From: an uncultured Bacteroidia bacterium
Lineage (GTDB): Bacteria; Bacteroidota; Bacteroidia; Bacteroidales; UBA932
DNA length: 38,345 nt
Direction: 5' to 3'
Assembly (NCBI GenBank): GCA_902778855.1
Contig: CACYZM010000015.1
Coordinates: 1 to 38,345 of the forward strand
Numbering within the stretch: the stretch's first letter is position 1; every line of letters starts with the position of its first letter. Both the position numbers and the translations under genes were made by a program. Positions 35,520 to 38,345 of this stretch are shown here, piece by piece. A model generated the notes under the pieces. The model had not been told where the DNA came from. It worked only from the letters and a program-made list of their open reading frames with translations, and did not search any database.

Positions 35520-38044
35520 ATACATTTAAGAATACATTTATCGACAAAAAGAAGAGCATTCTAATTCCTCTTCTTCAACGGGACTATGTACAGGGAGGAC
35601 GGCCAGACATCATAAAACCACTTTTAGATAATGCAATAGAAGCATTAACAACGTCAAGGAAACTCGAGCTGAACTATATTTATGGCTACGACGAAAATGA
35701 TGATGCGTCATTATATGTAGCCATTGACGGTCAACAAAGGCTTACTACACTCTGGCTTTTGCACTTATACATTTATAGCCTAACTGGAGTAAGCTACTCA
35801 GTGAAACTGCAATTTCAGTCACGGCAATCCGCGCAGGCGTTTGTTGACAACCTAATGAAAGAGTTGCCCACATTGCTTCCTGAAAAGAAAGGAGAAATAG
35901 TTGATGTAATCACAGACGCTCAATGGTTCCGTTCATTTTGGAATGAGGACCCGACAGTACGGAATATGCTTCAAGCACTTCGTCTTATTGACGATAAAGA
36001 CATCCCTACCGAAATGTCACAGCTCATGCTGGACAACATTCAGTTCAGTTTCCTCAATATGAAAGAAAAGGGACTGGACGATGATGTGTATATCAAAATG
36101 AATGGTCGTGGCCGCCCCTTATCCTATTTTGAGAACGTAAAGTCCTGGATGGACGAACAGGTGAAAACAATATGGGGAGAAAACGACCAATTCACAAAAG
36201 CGTGGCGCTCTTCTATGGATGGCAAGTGGGCCGGAATGTTTTGGCAGGAGCGGAACAAGGGCCAGCAGCATCCAGAAGAAATAGACGATGAGCAACTTCG
36301 CTTTCTTTATTCGGCGCTTTTGCTTTTTTGGGTACAGAATAGAGAGAAATTGAAGATTAATCTTTCACTTGTCACAGATAATTATCTTTTCACGTCACTC
36401 TGTGATTTCATGGATGTCGAAGAAAAGAGTGCAAAGGATAATTCCGATGTACTTGCGAATGCGGTATTCCGGATTCTAAGAGAAGGTAGAAAGATGATTC
36501 CGGTGTTCTGGTTGGACAAACTCGCATTATTCAACGAGTCGGTTTTTACTTTCATACAGAACAGTCTGGATAGGTTGTGTAATTTAGCTCCTCGAATTCG
36601 TGGATTAGAGTTTCTGTTCCCAGACTATGAGGTCTCAAAACAAACATCTTTACTATACCACTTGGCCTTTGCAGAAGAGGCTTCTTATAACAAGACTTTG
36701 CCAGTATTATACGCAATCTTAAAGAGTCCCTATGAACAGCAAGGACATCTTTCCCACTGGCTCAGAGTGATTAGGAACCTGGTTGTCAATTCCTCAATTG
36801 ACTTAAAAGATATGGTTGATGTGCTGGGTAGTATTGATTATCTGGAAGTAAATTCGTCCCAAGATGAGTTCAATCTTTATTCTCTGCTGTTAAAGGACGG
36901 TATATCAAAACAAATCAGAGGCTTCAGTCAGAATCAAGTTAAAGAAGAAATAACGAAGGCGGCTTTTATGGCATCAGGCTTTGATTGCACACTCGTAGCC
37001 AAAGAAGCCTCTTTAACAAGGGACAGTCTTGCAGAATCAATGATCTCTCTGGAGAATCTACCGCAGTTTCAAGGGCAAATCCGATTCATGTTTAAGATTT
37101 TGGGAGAGCCCATTGAGACAGTAGAGTATGCGAACCAGTTTGAGAGCGCGGGTAAAGTTATGGCAGAGTCCATCACATGGAATAAGGGAGAAATCCGGAC
37201 AGCATATCCTGATTCATTATTTAGGAGAGCTCTGATGACCTATCCCCCTCATTGTTTCGGCAAATCATACGGCAATTACAAGTGGCAGAATATTTACGGC
37301 AATCAGTGGAAAGAGTATTTAGTAAGCACAGGAAAACTCTCGTATGATGGCGTAGAATATGAACAGACAGATGCGTTGAAAAGCTTAATCCTTGATGTTT
37401 GTCAAACTCTTGAAGGAAAGGAGATTACCAAGGAGTCAATCTGCAAGGCTATTGCAAATAGAGTCTCTTTTTTCTCCGATCCGGATCAATTGGATTGTTA
37501 TTGGAAGCATTTTGTCCGTCACCCTGGTGTATGGTCATATATGGAGTACAAATTGACTAATGACTGGGACAATGGAAATGATATTAATCTGATTCGCAGT
37601 ATTAATATTGGTCCTCGAATGAATCTTAGGACATTGAGTCTATTTTTAGATATTTGTGATACGGGACAACTATCTCTTAAGAATTACTATAATTCGTGGG
37701 ATGGTCCATATAAATCAGAATACGACGATGATTATAAAACATCCTGTTTCCGTTTTGAAAAACACCTGGAGGATGATAATCATCTCTTGATAGATGTGTT
37801 TCATTCTTTTAAGAAGGAAGAAGACTACCATATCCAAGTATTCGTCAAGAAACCCGACAATCTTACGAATGAGGAGTTTGCGGCAAAAAGAGCTCAGTTC
37901 TATTCTGTAAACCAGATTTCTGGTTTTGAATATGCAAAAACCAGGAATGGAGAAGCAAGGACTACGCGATTGGAGTCGGGAACTCTTACTCGAAATGAGA
38001 CCATCTCATTATTAAAAGAGTTGCTGACGAGAGATTGGAAATAG
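35516..38044 (+). CDS. Large DUF262 protein, partner of the preceding gene
   Basis: 842 aa. DUF262 N-terminus: LIPLLQRDYVQGG (16-28), AIDGQQRLTTLWLLHLY (71-78 core), YIKMNGRGRPLSYFENVKSWM (about 192-212). The remaining 600 residues are mostly helical with no HNH or other nuclease motif that I can see; the C-terminal 120 residues (FRFEKHLEDDNHLLIDVFHSF...) are beta-rich. Start overlaps the first gene's stop (ATGA at 35516-35519), so both are made together, probably as a two-subunit complex in which only the first carries the HNH site. Paired DUF262 genes of this kind occur in defence islands; its specific function here is unknown. Confidence 0.85.
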   Translation: MNTFKNTFIDKKKSILIPLLQRDYVQGGRPDIIKPLLDNAIEALTTSRKLELNYIYGYDENDDASLYVAIDGQQRLTTLWLLHLYIYSLTGVSYSVKLQFQSRQSAQAFVDNLMKELPTLLPEKKGEIVDVITDAQWFRSFWNEDPTVRNMLQALRLIDDKDIPTEMSQLMLDNIQFSFLNMKEKGLDDDVYIKMNGRGRPLSYFENVKSWMDEQVKTIWGENDQFTKAWRSSMDGKWAGMFWQERNKGQQHPEEIDDEQLRFLYSALLLFWVQNREKLKINLSLVTDNYLFTSLCDFMDVEEKSAKDNSDVLANAVFRILREGRKMIPVFWLDKLALFNESVFTFIQNSLDRLCNLAPRIRGLEFLFPDYEVSKQTSLLYHLAFAEEASYNKTLPVLYAILKSPYEQQGHLSHWLRVIRNLVVNSSIDLKDMVDVLGSIDYLEVNSSQDEFNLYSLLLKDGISKQIRGFSQNQVKEEITKAAFMASGFDCTLVAKEASLTRDSLAESMISLENLPQFQGQIRFMFKILGEPIETVEYANQFESAGKVMAESITWNKGEIRTAYPDSLFRRALMTYPPHCFGKSYGNYKWQNIYGNQWKEYLVSTGKLSYDGVEYEQTDALKSLILDVCQTLEGKEITKESICKAIANRVSFFSDPDQLDCYWKHFVRHPGVWSYMEYKLTNDWDNGNDINLIRSINIGPRMNLRTLSLFLDICDTGQLSLKNYYNSWDGPYKSEYDDDYKTSCFRFEKHLEDDNHLLIDVFHSFKKEEDYHIQVFVKKPDNLTNEEFAAKRAQFYSVNQISGFEYAKTRNGEARTTRLESGTLTRNETISLLKELLTRDWK

Positions 38045-38105
38045 GCTTCATTCAAGAAGACAGAGCGCCTCAGCGCTTGCTACAAGAATAACGCATCTTA
38101 AAGAC

Positions 38106-38139
38106 TGCCACTCTTTGGCAACTTCATGCCGTATCTTCG
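38106..38139 (+). promoter_or_regulatory. Regulon site D plus -7-like box
   Basis: TGCCACTCTTTGGCA (38106-38120), identical to site C, then 11 nt and TATCTTCG (38132-38139). The next ATG is 4 nt further on. The gap 38045-38105 before it holds only a short AGCGC/GCGCT hairpin near 38065-38080 without a T tract. Confidence 0.75.
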
Positions 38140-38143
38140 CGGC

Positions 38144-38278
38144 ATGATACTCAAAGAATTGATACAGAAGTATGAGTTCGACGCGATTGTGCCGGACCTT
38201 CTTGCTGATAGTATCCCCAAAAGTCTTAGAATACTGGATGGAACGCTGGTAGCGTTCCATCCAGTGTGTCTGGAGTAG
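38144..38278 (+). pseudogene. Short ORF under site D, probably a truncated gene
   Basis: 44 codons plus TAG: it begins MILKELIQKYEFDAIVPDLL, resembling the first residues of a Bacteroidales protein family (DUF6557-like, from memory and not certain), then loses resemblance and stops soon after a perfect 15-bp inverted repeat. The position right behind a regulon promoter argues that a real gene started here. It may be a remnant, or a genuine small protein. Confidence 0.4.
38233..38265. repeat. Perfect 15-bp inverted repeat with 3-nt loop
   Basis: ACTGGATGGAACGCT (38233-38247), GGT, AGCGTTCCATCCAGT (38251-38265). No T tract follows, so it is not an ordinary terminator. It lies inside the short ORF. 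The remaining 38279-38345 shows nothing recognisable. Confidence 0.85.
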
Positions 38279-38345
38279 GGTCTGCAATTTAAAGAACGTT
38301 CAAAGTTACATCATTTTTCTTGTTATCCAAGGAGACTGGCCCCTT

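Noticed and set aside
38233-38265. Inverted repeat as a terminator
   Set aside because: No T tract on either side and it lies inside an open frame.
38048-38287. 79-codon minus-strand frame at the right end
   Set aside because: It runs through regulon site D and the inverted repeat and resembles no family I know; the plus strand has a promoter and start in the same place.
25092-38345. CRISPR array
   Set aside because: Repeats found are two hairpins and dispersed promoter sites; there is no regular repeat-spacer pattern and no cas gene.

Overview
The window reads as chromosome from a high-GC member of the Bacteroidetes, probably Bacteroidales. Evidence: repeated TAnnTTTG -7 boxes, some with TTTG 19 nt upstream (the Bacteroidetes promoter type); no obvious Shine-Dalgarno dependence; a glycan-degrading gene set (GH20, GH92); a menaquinone methyltransferase; and Bacteroidetes-type TypA, GyrB and Lnt. 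Genus cannot be fixed by eye.

Core part (1 to about 25,100, GC-rich). A disrupted GH20 hexosaminidase gene lies at the left edge, then tRNA-Leu(GAG), a GT4 glycosyltransferase, ubiE/menG, guaA, typA, a YceD/DUF177 gene with rpmF, tRNA-Arg(CCT), and a minus-strand run ftsE-nth-xerD-GH92. A TPR protein and an outer-membrane barrel protein overlap by ATGA. Then come gyrB, an alpha-oxoamine synthase family enzyme, a secreted esterase, a 7TM-HD phosphodiesterase, lnt and a LysE-type exporter.

Accessory part (about 25,100 to the end). It begins after two tandem hairpin repeats and is less GC-rich. One block holds a WYL-domain regulator, an AAA+ ATPase, a five-gene operon (RadA-like ATPase, DUF932-like protein, single-HKD phospholipase-D-type protein, unknown protein, metallophosphoesterase) and a divergent ParE-like topoisomerase subunit. 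A very AT-rich two-gene DUF262 cassette (GmrSD/SspE-like) follows, then a short truncated-looking ORF.

The main discovery is regulatory. Five promoters in this block, on both strands, carry the same 15-bp near-palindrome (TGCCACTYTTTGGCA, one degenerate copy). In every case it lies in the same orientation exactly 11 nt upstream of the -7 box. They drive the WYL gene itself, the AAA+ gene, the RadA-like operon, the ParE-like gene and the terminal short ORF. This defines a local regulon, most simply controlled by the WYL protein, and links a RadA-like ATPase, an AAA+ ATPase, a nuclease-like protein, a phosphoesterase and a topoisomerase subunit into one candidate DNA-directed system (defence, repair or element maintenance) that I do not recognise. 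The DUF262 pair has a conventional promoter without this site, so it looks like a separate cassette in the same island.
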